Below the pieces are notes generated by a model. It was not told the origin of the DNA, did no database searches, and saw only the letters and a program-made list of their open reading frames with translations. From Amaranthus tricolor (lineage: Eukaryota > Streptophyta > Magnoliopsida > Caryophyllales > Amaranthaceae), in NCBI RefSeq assembly GCF_026212465.1, contig NC_080057.1, positions 8,481,398 through 8,545,397 of the forward strand: a stretch of DNA of 64,000 nucleotides, written 5' to 3'. The position numbers were made by a program, and so were the translations under genes. Positions within the stretch are counted from its first letter, which is position 1. The number at the start of each line of letters is the position of its first letter. This document shows positions 37,707 through 52,300 of the stretch, in pieces.

Positions 37707-37711
37707 TGTTC
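37707..37711. repeat. Target-site duplication, right copy
   Basis: TGTTC directly follows the right LTR's terminal CA and matches the left copy exactly, so this is a simple insertion with no flanking rearrangement since. Confidence 0.95.
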
Positions 37712-38139
37712 ATTCTTCATCGTTCATTCTTCATTGATCATTGATCCTTGTTCATTCTTCATCGTTCATTCGTCATTCTTCATTGATCCTTGTTCATTCT
37801 TCATCGTTCATTCGACATTGACCATTAATCCTTGTTCATTCTTCATCGTTCATTCTTCATTGATCATTGATCCTTGTTCATTCTTCATCGTTCATTCGTC
37901 ATTGACTATTGATCCTTGTTCATTCTTCATCGTTCATTCTTCATTGATCATTGATCCTTGTTCATTCTTCATCGTTCATTCTTCATTGATCATTGATCCT
38001 TGTTCATTCTTCTTTGACTATTGATCCTTGTTCATTCTTCATTGTTCATTCTTCATTGATCATTGATCCTTGTTCATTTTCCTTCGTTCATTCTTCATTG
38101 ATCATAGATCCTTGTTAATTCCTCATCGTTCATTCTTCA

Positions 38140-41100
38140 TTGATCATTGATCCTTGTTCATTCTTCATCGTTCATTCGTCATTGACCATTGATCCTTGTT
38201 CATTCTTCATCGTCCATTCGTCATTGATCATTGATCCTTGTTCATTCTTCATCGTTCATTCTTCATTGATCATTGATTCTTGTTCATTCTTCATCGTTCA
38301 TTCGTCATTGATCATTGATCCTTGTTCATTCTTCATTATTTATTCTTCATTGATCATTGATCCTTGTTCATTCTACATCGTTCATTCGTCATTGACCATT
38401 AATCCTTGTTCATTCTTCATCGTTCATTATTCATTGATCATTGATCCTTGTTCATTCTTCATCGTTCATTCTTCATTGAGCATTAATCTTTGTTCATTCT
38501 TCATCGTTCATTCTTCATTGATCATTCTTCATTGATCATTGATCCTTGTTCATTCTTCATCGTTCATTCTTCATTGACTATTGATCCTTGTTCATTCTAC
38601 ATCGTTCATTCTTCATTGATCATTGATCCTTGTTCATTCTTCATCGTTCATTCGTCATTGACCATTAATCCTTGTTTATTCTTCATCGTTCATTCTTCAT
38701 TGATCATTGATCCTTGTTCATTCTTCATTGTTCATTTGTCATTGATAATTGATCCTTGTTCATTCTTCATCGTTCATTCTTCATTGATCATTGATCCTTG
38801 TTCATTCTTCATCGTTCATTCGACATTGACCATTAATCCTTGTTCATTCTTCATCGTTCATTCTTCATTGATCATTGATCCTTGTTCATTCTTCATTTAC
38901 TATTGATCCTTGTTCATTCTTCATCGTTCATTCTTCATTGATCATTGATCCTTGTTCATTCTTCATCGTTCATTCTTCATTGATCATTGATCCTTGTTCA
39001 TTCTTCATTGAGTATTGATCCTTGTTCATTCTTCATTGATCATTGATCCTTGTTCATTCTCCTTCGTTCATTCTTCATTGATCATGGATCCTTGTTCATT
39101 CCTCATCGTTCATTCTTCATTGATCATTGATCCTTGTTCATTCTTCATCGTTCATTCGTCATTGACCATTGATCCTTGTTCATTTTTCATCGTCCATTCG
39201 TCATTGATCATTGATCCTTGTTCATTCTTCATCGTTCATTCTTCATTCTTCATTGATCATTGATTCTTGTTCATTCTTCATCGTTCATTCGTCATTGAAC
39301 ATTGATCCTTGTTCATTCTTCATCATTTATTCTTCATTAATCATTGATCCTTGTTCATTCTACATCGTTCATTCGTCATTGACCATTAATCCTTGTTCAT
39401 TCTTCATCGTTCATTCTTCATTGATCATTGATCCTTGTTCATTCTTCATCGTTCATTCTTCATTGAGCATTAATCTTTGTTCATTCTTCATCGTTCATTC
39501 TTCATTGATCATTGATCCTTGTTCATTCTTCATCGTTCATTCGTCATTTACTAATGATCCTTGTTCATTCTTCATCGTTCATTCTTCATTGATCATTGAT
39601 CCTTGTTCATTCTTCATCGTTCATTCTTCATTGATCATTGATCCTTGTTCATTCTTCATTGACTATTGATCCTTGTTCATTCTTCATTGTTCATTCTTCA
39701 TTGATCATTGATCCTTGTTCATTCTTCTTCGTTCATTCGACATTTACCATTAATCCTTGTTCATTCTTCATCGTTCATTCTTCATTGATCATTGATCCTT
39801 GTTCATTCTTCATCGTTCATTCGTCATTTACTAATGATCCTTGTTCATTCTTCATCGTTCATTCTTCATTGATCATTGATCCTTGTTCATTCTTCATCCT
39901 TCATTCGTCATTTACTATTGATCCTTGTTCATTCTTCATTGATCATTGATCCTTGTTCATTCTTCTTCGTTCATTCTTCATTGATCATTGATCCTTGTTC
40001 ATTCCTCATCGTTCATTCTTCATTGATCATTGATCCTTGTTCATTCTTCATCGTTCATTCGTCATTGATCCTTGTTCATTCTTCATCGTCCATTCGTCAT
40101 TGAGCATTGATCCTTGTTCATTCTTCATCGTTCATTCTTCATTGATCATTGATCCTTGTTCATTCTTCATCTTCATTCGTCATTGACCATTAATCCTTGT
40201 TTATTCTTCATCGTTCATTCTTCATTGATCATTGATCCTTGTTCATTCTTCATCGTTCATTCGTCATTTACTATTGATCCTTGTTCATTCTTCATCGTTC
40301 ATTCTTCATTGATCATTGATCCTTGTTCATTCTTCATCGTTCATTCTTCATTGATCATTGATCCTTGTTCATTCTTCATCGTTCATTCGTCATTGACCAT
40401 TAATCCTTGTTTATTCTTCATCGTTCATTCTTCATTGATAATTCCTTGTTCATTCTTCATCGTTCATTCGACATTAACCATTAATCCTTGTTCATTCTTC
40501 ATCGTTCATTCTTCATTGATCATTGATCCTTGTTCATTCTTCATCGTTCATTCGTCATTTACTATTGATCCTTGTTCATTCTTCATCGTTCATTCTTCAT
40601 TGATCATTGATCCTTGTTCATTCTTCATTGTTCATTCTTCATTGATCATTGATCCTTGTTCATTCTTCATTGACTATTGATCCTTGTTCATTCTTCATTG
40701 TTCATTCTTCATTGATCATTGATCCTTGTTCATTCTCCTTCGTTCATTCTTCATTGATCATGGATCCTTGTTCATTCCTCATCGTTCATTCTTCATTGAT
40801 CATTGATCCTTGTTCATTCTTCATCGTTCATTCGTCATTGACCATTGATCCTTGTTCATTCTTCATCGTCCATTCGTCATTGATCATTGATCCTTGTTCA
40901 TTCTTCATCGTTCATTCTTCATTGATCATTGATTCTTGTTCATTCTTCATCGTTCATTTGTCATTGATCATTGATCCTTGTTCATTCTTCATCATTTATT
41001 CTTCATTGATCATTGATCCTTGTTCATTCTACATCGTTCATTCGTCATTGACCATTAATCCTTGTTCATTCTTCATCGCTCATTCTTCATTGATCATTGA

Positions 41101-44100
41101 TCCATGTTCATTCTTCATCGTTCATTCTTCATTGAGCATTAATCTTTGTTCATTCTTCATCGTTCATTCTTCATTGATCATTGATCCTTGTTCATTCTTC
41201 ATCGTTCATTCTTCATTGATCATTGATCCTTGTTCATTCTTCATCGTTCATTCTTCATTGATCATTGATCCTTGTTCATTCTTCATCGTTCATACTTCAT
41301 TGATCATTGATCCTTGTTCATTCTTCATCGTTCATTCGTCATTGACCATTGATCCTTGTTCATTCTTCATCGTTCATTCGTCATTGACCATTGATCCTTG
41401 TTCATTTTTCATCGTCCATTCGTCATTGATCATTGATCCTTGTTCATTCTTCATCGTTCATTCTTCATTCTTCATTGATCATTGATTCTTGTTCATTCTT
41501 CATCGTTCATTCGTCATTGAACATTGATCCTTGTTCATTCTTCATCATTTATTCTTCATTAATCATTGATCCTTGTTCATTCTACATCGTTCAATCGTCA
41601 TTGACCATTAATCCTTGTTCATTCTTCATCGTTCATTCTTCATTGATCATTGATCCTTGTTCATTCTTCATCGTTCATTCTTCATTGAGCATTAATCATT
41701 GTTCATTCTTCATCGTTCATTCTTCATTGATCATTGATCCTTGTTCATTCTTCATCGTTCATTCGTCATTTACTAATGATCCTTGTTCATTCTTCATCGT
41801 TCATTCTTCATTGATCATTGATCCTTGTTCATTCTTCATCGTTCATTCTTCATTGATCATTGATCCTTGTTCATTCTTCATTGACTATTGATCCTTGTTC
41901 ATTCTTCATTGTTCATTCTTCATTGATCATTGATCCTTGTTCATTCTTCTTCGTTCATTCGACATTTACCATTAATCCTTGTTCATTCTTCATCGTTCAT
42001 TCTTCATTGATCATTGATCCTTATTCATTCTTCATCGTTCATTCGTCATTTACTAATGATCCTTGTTCATTCTTCATCGTTCATTCTTCATTGATCATTG
42101 ATCCTTGTTCATTCTTCATCGTTCATTCGTCATTTACTATTGATCCTTGTTCATTCTTCATTGATCATTGATCCTTGTTCATTCTTCTTCGTTCATTCTT
42201 CATTGATCATTGATCCTTGTTCATTCCTCATCGTTCATTCTTCATTGATCATTGATCCTTGTTCATTCTTCATCGTTCATTCGTCATTGATCCTTGTTCA
42301 TTCTTCATCGTCCATTCGTCATTGAGCATTGATCCTTGTTCATTCTTCATCGTTCATTCTTCATTGATCATTGATCCTTGTTCATTCTTCATCTTCATTC
42401 GTCATTGACCATTAATCCTTGTTTATTCTTCATCGTTCATTCTTCATTGATCATTGATCCTTGTTCATTCTTCATCGTTCATTCGTCATTTACTATTGAT
42501 CCTTGTTCATTCTTCATCGTTCATTCTTCATTGATCATTGATCCTTGTTCATTCTTCATCGTTCATTCTTCATTGATCATTGATCCTTGTTCATTCTTCA
42601 TCGTTCATTCGTCATTGACCATTAATCCTTGTTTATTCTTCATCGTTCATTCTTCATTGATCATTGATCCTTGTTCATTCTTCATCGTTCATTCGACATT
42701 AACCATTAATCCTTGTTCATTCTTCATCGTTCATTCTTCATTGATCATTGATCCTTGTTCATTCTTCATCGTTCATTCGTCATTTACTATTGATCTTTGT
42801 TCATTCTTCATCGTTCATTCTTCATTGATCATTGATCCTTGTTCATTCTTCATTGTTCATTCTTCATTGATCATTGATCCTTGTTCATTCTTCATTGACT
42901 ATTGATCCTTGTTCATTCTTCATTGATCATTGATCCTTGTTCATTCTCCTTCGTTCATTCTTCTTTGATCATGGATCCTTGTTCATTCCTCATCGTTCAT
43001 TCTTCATTGATCATTGATCCTTGTTCATTCTTCATCGTTCATTCGTCATTGACCATTGATCCTTGTTCATTCTTCATCGTCCATTCGTCATTGATCATTG
43101 ATCCTTGTTCATTCTTCATCGTTCATTCTTCATTGATCATTGATTCTTGTTCATTCTTCATCGTTCATTTGTCATTGATCATTGATCCTTGTTCATTCTT
43201 CATCATTTATTCTTCATTGATCATTGATCCTTGTTCATTCTTCATCGCTCATTCTTCATTGATCATTGATCCTTGTTCATTCTTCATCGTTCATTCTTCA
43301 TTGAGCATTAATCTTTGTTCATTCTTCATCGTTCATTCTTCATTGATCATTGATCCTTGTTCATTCTTCATCGTTCATTCTTCATTGATCATTGATCCTT
43401 GTTCATTCTTCATCGTTCATTCTTCATTGATCATTGATCCTTGTTCATTCTTCATCGTTCATACTTCATTGATCATTGATCCTTGTTCATTCTTCATCGT
43501 TCATTCGTCATTGACCATTAATCCTTGTTCATTCTTCATCGTTCATTCTTCATTGATCATTGATCCTTGTTTATTCTTCATCGTTCATTCTTCATTGATC
43601 ATTAATCCTTGTTCATTCTTCATCGTTCATTCTTCATTGATCATTGACCCTTGTTCATTCTTCATCGTTCATTATTCATTGATCATTGATCCTTGTTCAT
43701 TCTTCATCGTTCATTCTTCATTGATCATTGATCCTTGTTCATTCTTCATCGTTCATTCGTCATTGACCATTAATCCTTGTTTATTCTTCATCGTTCATTC
43801 TTCATTGATCATTGATCCTTGTTCATTCTTCATCGTTCATTCGTCATTTACTATTGATCCTTGTTCATTCTTCATTGATCATTGATCCTTGTTCATTCTT
43901 CATCGTTCATTCTTCATTGATCATTGATCCTTGTTCATTCTTCATCAATCATTCTTCATTGAGCATTAATCTTTGTTCATTCTTCATCGTTCATTCGTCA
44001 TTGACCATTGATCCTTGTTCATTCTTCATCGTCCATTCGTCATTGATCATTGATCCTTGTTCATTCTTCATCGTTCATTCTTCATTGATCATTGATTCTT

Positions 44101-47100
44101 GTTCATTCTTCATCGTTCATTCGTCATTGATCATTGATCCTTGTTCATTCTTCATTATTTATTCTTCATTGATCATTGATCCTTGTTCATTCTACATCGT
44201 TCATTCGTCATTGACCATTAATCCTTGTTCATTCTTCATCGTTCATTATTCATTGATCATTGATCCTTGTTCATTCTTCATCGTTCATTCTTCATTGAGC
44301 ATTAATCTTTGTTCATTCTTCATCGTTCATTCTTCATTGATCATTCTTCATTGATCATTGATCCTTGTTCATTCTTCATCGTTCATTCGTCATTGACTAT
44401 TGATCCTTGTTCATTCTACATCGTTCATTCTTCATTGATCATTGATCCTTGTTCATTCTTCATCGTTCATTCGTCATTGACCATTAATCCTTGTTTATTC
44501 TTCATCGTTCATTCTTCATTGATCATTGATCCTTGTTCATTCTTCATTGTTCATTTGTCATTGATAATTGATCCTTGTTCATTCTTCATCGTTCATTCTT
44601 CATTGATCATTGATCCTTGTTCATTCTTCATCGTTCATTCGACATTGACCATTAATCCTTGTTCATTCTTCATCGTTCATTCTTCATTGATCATTGATCC
44701 TTGTTCATTCTTCATCGTTCATTCGTCATTTACTATTGATCCTTGTTCATTCTTCATCGTTCATTCTTCATTGATCATTGATCCTTGTTCATTCTTCATC
44801 GTTCATTCTTCATTGATCATTGATCCTTGTTCATTCTTCATTGAGTATTGATCCTTGTTCATTCTTCATTGATCATTGATCCTTGTTCATTCTCCTTCGT
44901 TCATTCTTCATTGATCATGGATCCTTGTTCATTCCTCATCGTTCATTCTTCATTGATCATTGATCCTTGTTCATTCTTCATCGTTCATTCGTCATTGACC
45001 ATTGATCCTTGTTCATTTTTCATCGTCCATTCGTCATTGATCATTGATCCTTGTTCATTCTTCATCGTTCATTCTTCATTCTTCATTGATCATTGATTCT
45101 TGTTCATTCTTCATCGTTCATTCGTCATTGAACATTGATCCTTGTTCATTCTTCATCATTTATTCTTCATTAATCATTGATCCTTGTTCATTCTACATCG
45201 TTCATTCGTCATTGACCATTAATCCTTGTTCATTCTTCATCGTTCATTCTTCATTGATCATTGATCCTTGTTCATTCTTCATCGTTCATTCTTCATTGAG
45301 CATTAATCTTTGTTCATTCTTCATCGTTCATTCTTCATTGATCATTGATCCTTGTTCATTCTTCATCGTTCATTCGTCATTTACTAATGATCCTTGTTCA
45401 TTCTTCATCGTTCATTCTTCATTGATCATTGATCCTTGTTCATTCTTCATCGTTCATTCTTCATTGATCATTGATCCTTGTTCATTCTTCATTGACTATT
45501 GATCCTTGTTCATTCTTCATTGTTCATTCTTCATTGATCATTGATCCTTGTTCATTCTTCTTCGTTCATTCGACATTTACCATTAATCCTTGTTCATTCT
45601 TCATCGTTCATTCTTCATTGATCATTGATCCTTGTTCATTCTTCATCGTTCATTCGTCATTTACTAATGATCCTTGTTCATTCTTCATCGTTCATTCTTC
45701 ATTGATCATTGATCCTTGTTCATTCTTCATCCTTCATTCGTCATTTACTATTGATCCTTGTTCATTCTTCATTGATCATTGATCCTTGTTCATTCTTCTT
45801 CGTTCATTCTTCATTGATCATTGATCCTTGTTCATTCCTCATCGTTCATTCTTCATTGATCATTGATCCTTGTTCATTCTTCATCGTTCATTCGTCATTG
45901 ATCCTTGTTCATTCTTCATCGTCCATTCGTCATTGAGCATTGATCCTTGTTCATTCTTCATCGTTCATTCTTCATTGATCATTGATCCTTGTTCATTCTT
46001 CATCTTCATTCGTCATTGACCATTAATCCTTGTTTATTCTTCATCGTTCATTCTTCATTGATCATTGATCCTTGTTCATTCTTCATCGTTCATTCGTCAT
46101 TTACTATTAATCCTTGTTCATTCTTCATCGTTCATTCTTCATTGATCATTGATCCTTGTTCATTCTTCATCGTTCATTCTTCATTGATCATTGATCCTTG
46201 TTCATTCTTCATCGTTCATTCGTCATTGACCATTAATCCTTGTTTATTCTTCATCGTTCATTCTTCATTGATAATTCCTTGTTCATTCTTCATCGTTCAT
46301 TCGACATTAACCATTAATCCTTGTTCATTCTTCATCGTTCATTCTTCATTGATCATTGATCCTTGTTCATTCTTCATCGTTCATTCGTCATTTACTATTG
46401 ATCCTTGTTCATTCTTCATCGTTCATTCTTCATTGATCATTGATCCTTGTTCATTCTTCATTGTTCATTCTTCATTGATCATTGATCCTTGTTCATTCTT
46501 CATTGACTATTGATCCTTGTTCATTCTTCATTGTTCATTCTTCATTGATCATTGATCCTTGTTCATTCTCCTTCGTTCATTCTTCATTGATCATGGATCC
46601 TTGTTCATTCCTCATCGTTCATTCTTCATTGATCATTGATCCTTGTTCATTCTTCATCGTTCATTCGTCATTGACCATTGATCCTTGTTCATTCTTCATC
46701 GTCCATTCGTCATTGATCATTGATCCTTGTTCATTCTTCATCGTTCATTCTTCATTGATCATTGATTCTTGTTCATTCTTCATCGTTCATTTGTCATTGA
46801 TCATTGATCCTTGTTCATTCTTCATCATTTATTCTTCATTGATCATTGATCCTTGTTCATTCTACATCGTTCATTCGTCATTGACCATTAATCCTTGTTC
46901 ATTCTTCATCGCTCATTCTTCATTGATCATTGATCCTTGTTCATTCTTCATCGTTCATTCTTCATTGAGCATTAATCTTTGTTCATTCTTCATCGTTCAT
47001 TCTTCATTGATCATTGATCCTTGTTCATTCTTCATCGTTCATTCTTCATTGATCATTGATCCTTGTTCATTCTTCATCGTTCATTCTTCATTGATCATTG

Positions 47101-49376
47101 ATCCTTGTTCATTCTTCATCGTTCATACTTCATTGATCATTGATCCTTGTTCATTCTTCATCGTTCATTCGTCATTGACCATTAATCCTTGTTCATTCTT
47201 CATCGTTCATTCTTCATTGATCATTGATCCTTGTTCATTCTTCATCGTTCATTCGTCATTGACCATTGATCCTTGTTCATTTTTCATCGTCCATTCGTCA
47301 TTGATCATTGATCCTTGTTCATTCTTCACCGTTCATTCTTCATTCTTCATTGATCATTGATTCTTGTTCATTCTTCATCGTTCATTCGTCATTGAACATT
47401 GATCCTTGTTCATTCTTCATCATTTATTCTTCATTAATCATTGATCCTTGTTCATTCTACATCGTTCAATCGTCATTGACCATTAATCCTTGTTCATTCT
47501 TCATCGTTCATTCTTCATTGATCATTGATCCTTGTTCATTCTTCATCGTTCATTCTTCATTGAGCATTAATCATTGTTCATTCTTCATCGTTCATTCTTC
47601 ATTGATCATTGATCCTTGTTCATTCTTCATCGTTCATTCGTCATTTACTAATGATCCTTGTTCATTCTTCATCGTTCATTCTTCATTGATCATTGATCCT
47701 TGTTCATTCTTCATCGTTCATTCTTCATTGATCATTGATCCTTGTTCATTCTTCATTGACTATTGATCCTTGTTCATTCTTCATTGTTCATTCTTCATTG
47801 ATCATTGATCCTTGTTCATTCTTCTTCGTTCATTCGACATTTACCATTAATCCTTGTTCATTCTTCATCGTTCATTCTTCATTGATCATTGATCCTTGCT
47901 CATTCTTCATCGTTCATTCGTCATTTACTATTGATCCTTGTTCATTCTTCATCGTTCATTCTTCATTGATCATTGATCCTTGTTCATTCTTCATCGTTCA
48001 TTCTTCATTGATCATTAATCCTTGTTTATTCTTCATCGTTCATTCTTCATTGATCATTGATCCTTGTTCATTCTTCATCGTTCATTCGTCATTGACCATT
48101 AATCCTTGTTTATTCTTCATCGTTCATTCTTCATTGATCATTGATCCTTGTTCATTCTTCATCGTTCATTCGACATTAACCATTAATCCTTGTTCATTCT
48201 TCATCGTTCATTCTTCATTGATCATTGATCCTTGTTCATTCTTCATCGTTCATTCGTCATTTACTATTGATCCTTGTTCATTCTTCATCGTTCATTCTTC
48301 ATTGATCATTGATCCTTGTTCATTCTTCATTGTTCATTCTTCATTGATCATTGATCCTTGTTCATTCTTCATTGACTATTGATCCTTGTTCATTCTTCAT
48401 TGTTCATTCTTCATTGATCATTGATCCTTGTTCATTCTCCTTCGTTCATTCTTCTTTGATCATGGATCCTTGTTCATTCCTCATCGTTCATTCTTCATTG
48501 ATCATTGATCCTTGTTCATTCTTCATCGTTCATTCGTCATTGACCATTGATCCTTGTTCATTCTTCATCGTCCATTCGTCATTGATCATTGATCCTTGTT
48601 CATTCTTCATCGTTCATTCTTCATTGATCATTGATTCTTGTTCATTCTTCATCGTTCATTTGTCATTGATCATTGATCCTTGTTCATTCTTCATCATTTA
48701 TTCTTCATTGATCATTGATCCTTGTTCATTCTTCATCGCTCATTCTTCATTGATCATTGATCCTTGTTCATTCTTCATCGTTCATTCTTCATTGAGCATT
48801 AATCTTTGTTCATTCTTCATCGTTCATTCTTCATTGATCATTGATCCTTGTTCATTCTTCATCGTTCATTCTTCATTGATCATTGATCCTTGTTCATTCT
48901 TCATCGTTCATTCTTCATTGATCATTGATCCTTGTTCATTCTTCATCGTTCATACTTCATTGATCATTGATCCTTGTTCATTCTTCATCGTTCATTCGTC
49001 ATTGACCATTAATCCTTGTTCATTCTTCATCGTTCATTCTTCATTGATCATTGATCCTTGTTTATTCTTCATCGTTCATTCTTCATTGATCATTAATCCT
49101 TGTTCATTCTTCATCGTTCATTCTTCATTGATCATTGACCCTTGTTCATTCTTCATCGTTCATTATTCATTGATCATTGATCCTTGTTCATTCTTCATCG
49201 TTCATTCTTCATTGATCATTGATCCTTGTTCATTCTTCATCGTTCATTCGTCATTGACCATTAATCCTTGTTTATTCTTCATCGTTCATTCTTCATTGAT
49301 CATTGATCCTTGTTCATTCTTCATCGTTCATTCGTCATTTACTATTGATCCTTGTTCATTCTTCATTGATCATTGA
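38140..49376. repeat. Right-arm duplication of 5.5-5.9 kb with 2.2-kb subunits
   Basis: Variant-monomer order around 38490-42905 recurs around 44309-48382, with offsets of 5,819 at 38490, 5,833 at 39015 and 39211, and 5,875 at 41433. The block at 43812-43885 corresponds to 49303-49376 at offset 5,491. Within each copy there is a subunit of about 2.2 kb: 39211 to 41433 (2,222 bp) and 45044 to 47308 (2,264 bp, one monomer longer). Private markers are a 49-bp monomer (near 39241, 41463, 45074 and 47338) and the 1-bp-deleted CATCTTCATTCG. Offsets drift by small steps because individual monomers have been gained or lost since duplication. Confidence 0.82.
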
Positions 49377-52300
49377 TCCTTGTTCATTCTTCATCGTTCA
49401 TTCTTCATTGATCATTGATCCTTGTTCATTCTTCATCAATCATTCTTCATTGAGCATTAATCTTTGTTCATTCTTCATCGTTCATTCTTCATTGATCATT
49501 GATCCTTGTTCATTCTTCATCGTTCATTCTTCATTCATCATTGATCCTTGTTCATTCTTCATCGTTCATTCTTCATTGATCATTGATCCTTGTTTATTCT
49601 TCATCGTTCATCCTTCATTGACTATTGATCCTTGTTCATTTTTCATCGTTCATTCTTCATTGATCATTGATCCTTGTTCATTCTTTATCGTTCATTCTTC
49701 ATTGATCATTGCTCCTTGTTCATTCTTCATCGTTCATTCGTCATTGACCATTAATCCTTGTTCATTCTTCATCGTTCATTCTTCATTGATCATTGATAAT
49801 TGTTCATTCTTCATCGTTCATTCTTCATTGATCATTAATCCTTGTTCATTCTTCATCGTTCATTCTTCATTGATCATTGACCCTTGTTCATTCTTCATCG
49901 TTCATTCTTCATTGATCATTGATCCTTGTTCATTCTTCATCGTTCATTCGTCATTGATCATTGATCCTTGTTTATTCTTCATCGTTCATTCTTCATTGAC
50001 CATTTATCCTTGTTCATTCTTCATCGTTCATTCGTCATTGATCATTGATCCTTGTTCATTCTTCATCGTACATTCTTCATTGACCATTTATCATTGTTCA
50101 TTCTTCATCGTTCATTCTTCATTGATCATTGATCCTTGTTCATTCTTCATCGTTCATTCGTCATTGACCATTAATCCTTGTTTATTCTTCATCGTTCATT
50201 CTTCATTGATCATTGATCCTTGTTCAATCTTCATCGTTCATTTGTCATTGATCATTGATCATTGATCCTTGTTCATTCTTCATCGTTCATTGATCCTTGT
50301 TCATTCTTCATCGTTCATTCTTCATTGATCATTGATCCTTGTTCATTCTTCATCGTTCATTCTTCATTGATCATTAATCCTTGTTCATTCTTCATCGTTC
50401 ATTCTTCATTGATCATTGACCCTTGATCATTCTTCATCGTTCATTCTTCATTGATCATTGATCCTTGTTCATTCTTCATCGTTCATTCATCATTGACCAT
50501 TAATCCTTGTTTATTCTTCATCGTTGATTCTTCATTGATCATTGATCCTTGTTCATTCTTCATCGTTCATTTGTCATTGATCATTAATCCTTGTTCATTC
50601 TTCATCGTTCATTCTTCATTGATCATTGATCCTTGTTTATTCTTCATCGTTCATTCTTCATTGATCATTGATCCTTGTTCATTCTTCATCGTTCATTCTT
50701 CATTGATCATTAATCCAGGTTCATTCTTCATCGTTCATTCTTCATTGATCATTGACCCTTGTTCATTCTTCATCGTTCATTCTTCATTGATCATTGATCC
50801 TTGTTCATTCTTCATCGTTCATTCGTCATTGACCATTGATCCTTGTTCATTCTTCATCGTTCATTCTTCATTGACCATTGATCCTTGTTCATTCTTCATC
50901 GTTCATTTGTCATTGATCATTGATCCTTGTTCATTCTTCATCGTTCATTCTTCATTGATCATTGATCCTTGTTCATTCTTCATCGTCCATTCGTCATTGA
51001 TCATTGATCCTTGTTCATTCTTCATCGTTCATTCTTCATTGATCATTGATTCTTGTTCATTCTTCATCGTTCATTTGTCATTGATCATTGATCCTTGTTC
51101 ATTCTTCATCATTTATTCTTCATTGATCATTGATCCTTGTTCATTCTACATCGTTCATTCGTCATTGACCATTAATCCTTGTTCATTCTTCATCGTTCAT
51201 TCTTCATTGATCATTGATCCTTGTTCATTCTTCATCGTTCATTCTTCATTGAGCATTAATCTTTGTTCATTCTTCATCGTTCATTCTTCATTGATCATTG
51301 ATCCTTGTTCATTCTTCATCGTTCATTCTTCATTGATCATTGATCCTTGTTCATTCTTCATCGTTCATTCTTCATTGATCATTGATCCTTGTTCATTCTT
51401 CATCGTTCATACTTCATTGATCATTGATCCTTGTTCATTCTTCATCGTTCATTCGTCATTGACCATTAATCCTTGTTCATTCTTCATCTTTCATTCTTCA
51501 TTGATCATTGATCCTTGTTTATTCTTCATCGTTCATTTTTCATTGATCATTAATCCTTGTTCATTCTTCATCGTTCATTCTTCATTGATCATTGATCCTT
51601 GTTCATTCTTCATCGTTCATTCTTCATTGATCATTGATCCTTGTTCATTCTTCATCGTTCATTCGTCATTGACCATTAATCCTTGTTTATTCTTCATCGT
51701 TCATTGTTCATTGATCATTGATCCTTGTTCATTCTTCATCGTTCATTCGTCATTTACTATTGATCCTTGTTCATTCTTCATTGATCATTGATCCTTGTTC
51801 ATTCTTCATCGTTCATTCTTCATTGATCATTGATCCTTGTTCATTCTTCATCAATCATTCTTCATTGAGCATTAATCTTTGTTCATTCTTCATCGTTCAT
51901 TCTTCATTGATCATTGATCCTTGTTCATTCTTCATCGTTCATTCTTCATTCATCATTGATCCTTGTTCATTCTTCATTGTTCATTCTTCATTGATCATTG
52001 ATCCTTGTTTATTCTTCATCGTTCATCCTTCATTGACTATTGATCCTTGTTCATTCTTCATCGTTCATTCTTCATTGATCATTGATCATTGATCCTTGTT
52101 CATTCTTCATCGTTCATTGGTCCTTGTTCATTCTTCATCGTTCATTCGTCATTGACCATTAATCCTTGTTCATTCTTCATCGTTCATTCTTCATTGATCA
52201 TTGATAATTGTTCATTCTTCATCGTTCATTCTTCATTGATCATTAATCCTTGTTCATTCTTCATCGTTCATTCTTCATTGATCATTGACCCTTGTTCATT

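Noticed and set aside
37683..38024. ORF crossing from the LTR into the satellite
   Set aside because: It is a chimera: its ATG is created by one of the LTR point differences (37683), and it then reads into the satellite's open frame.
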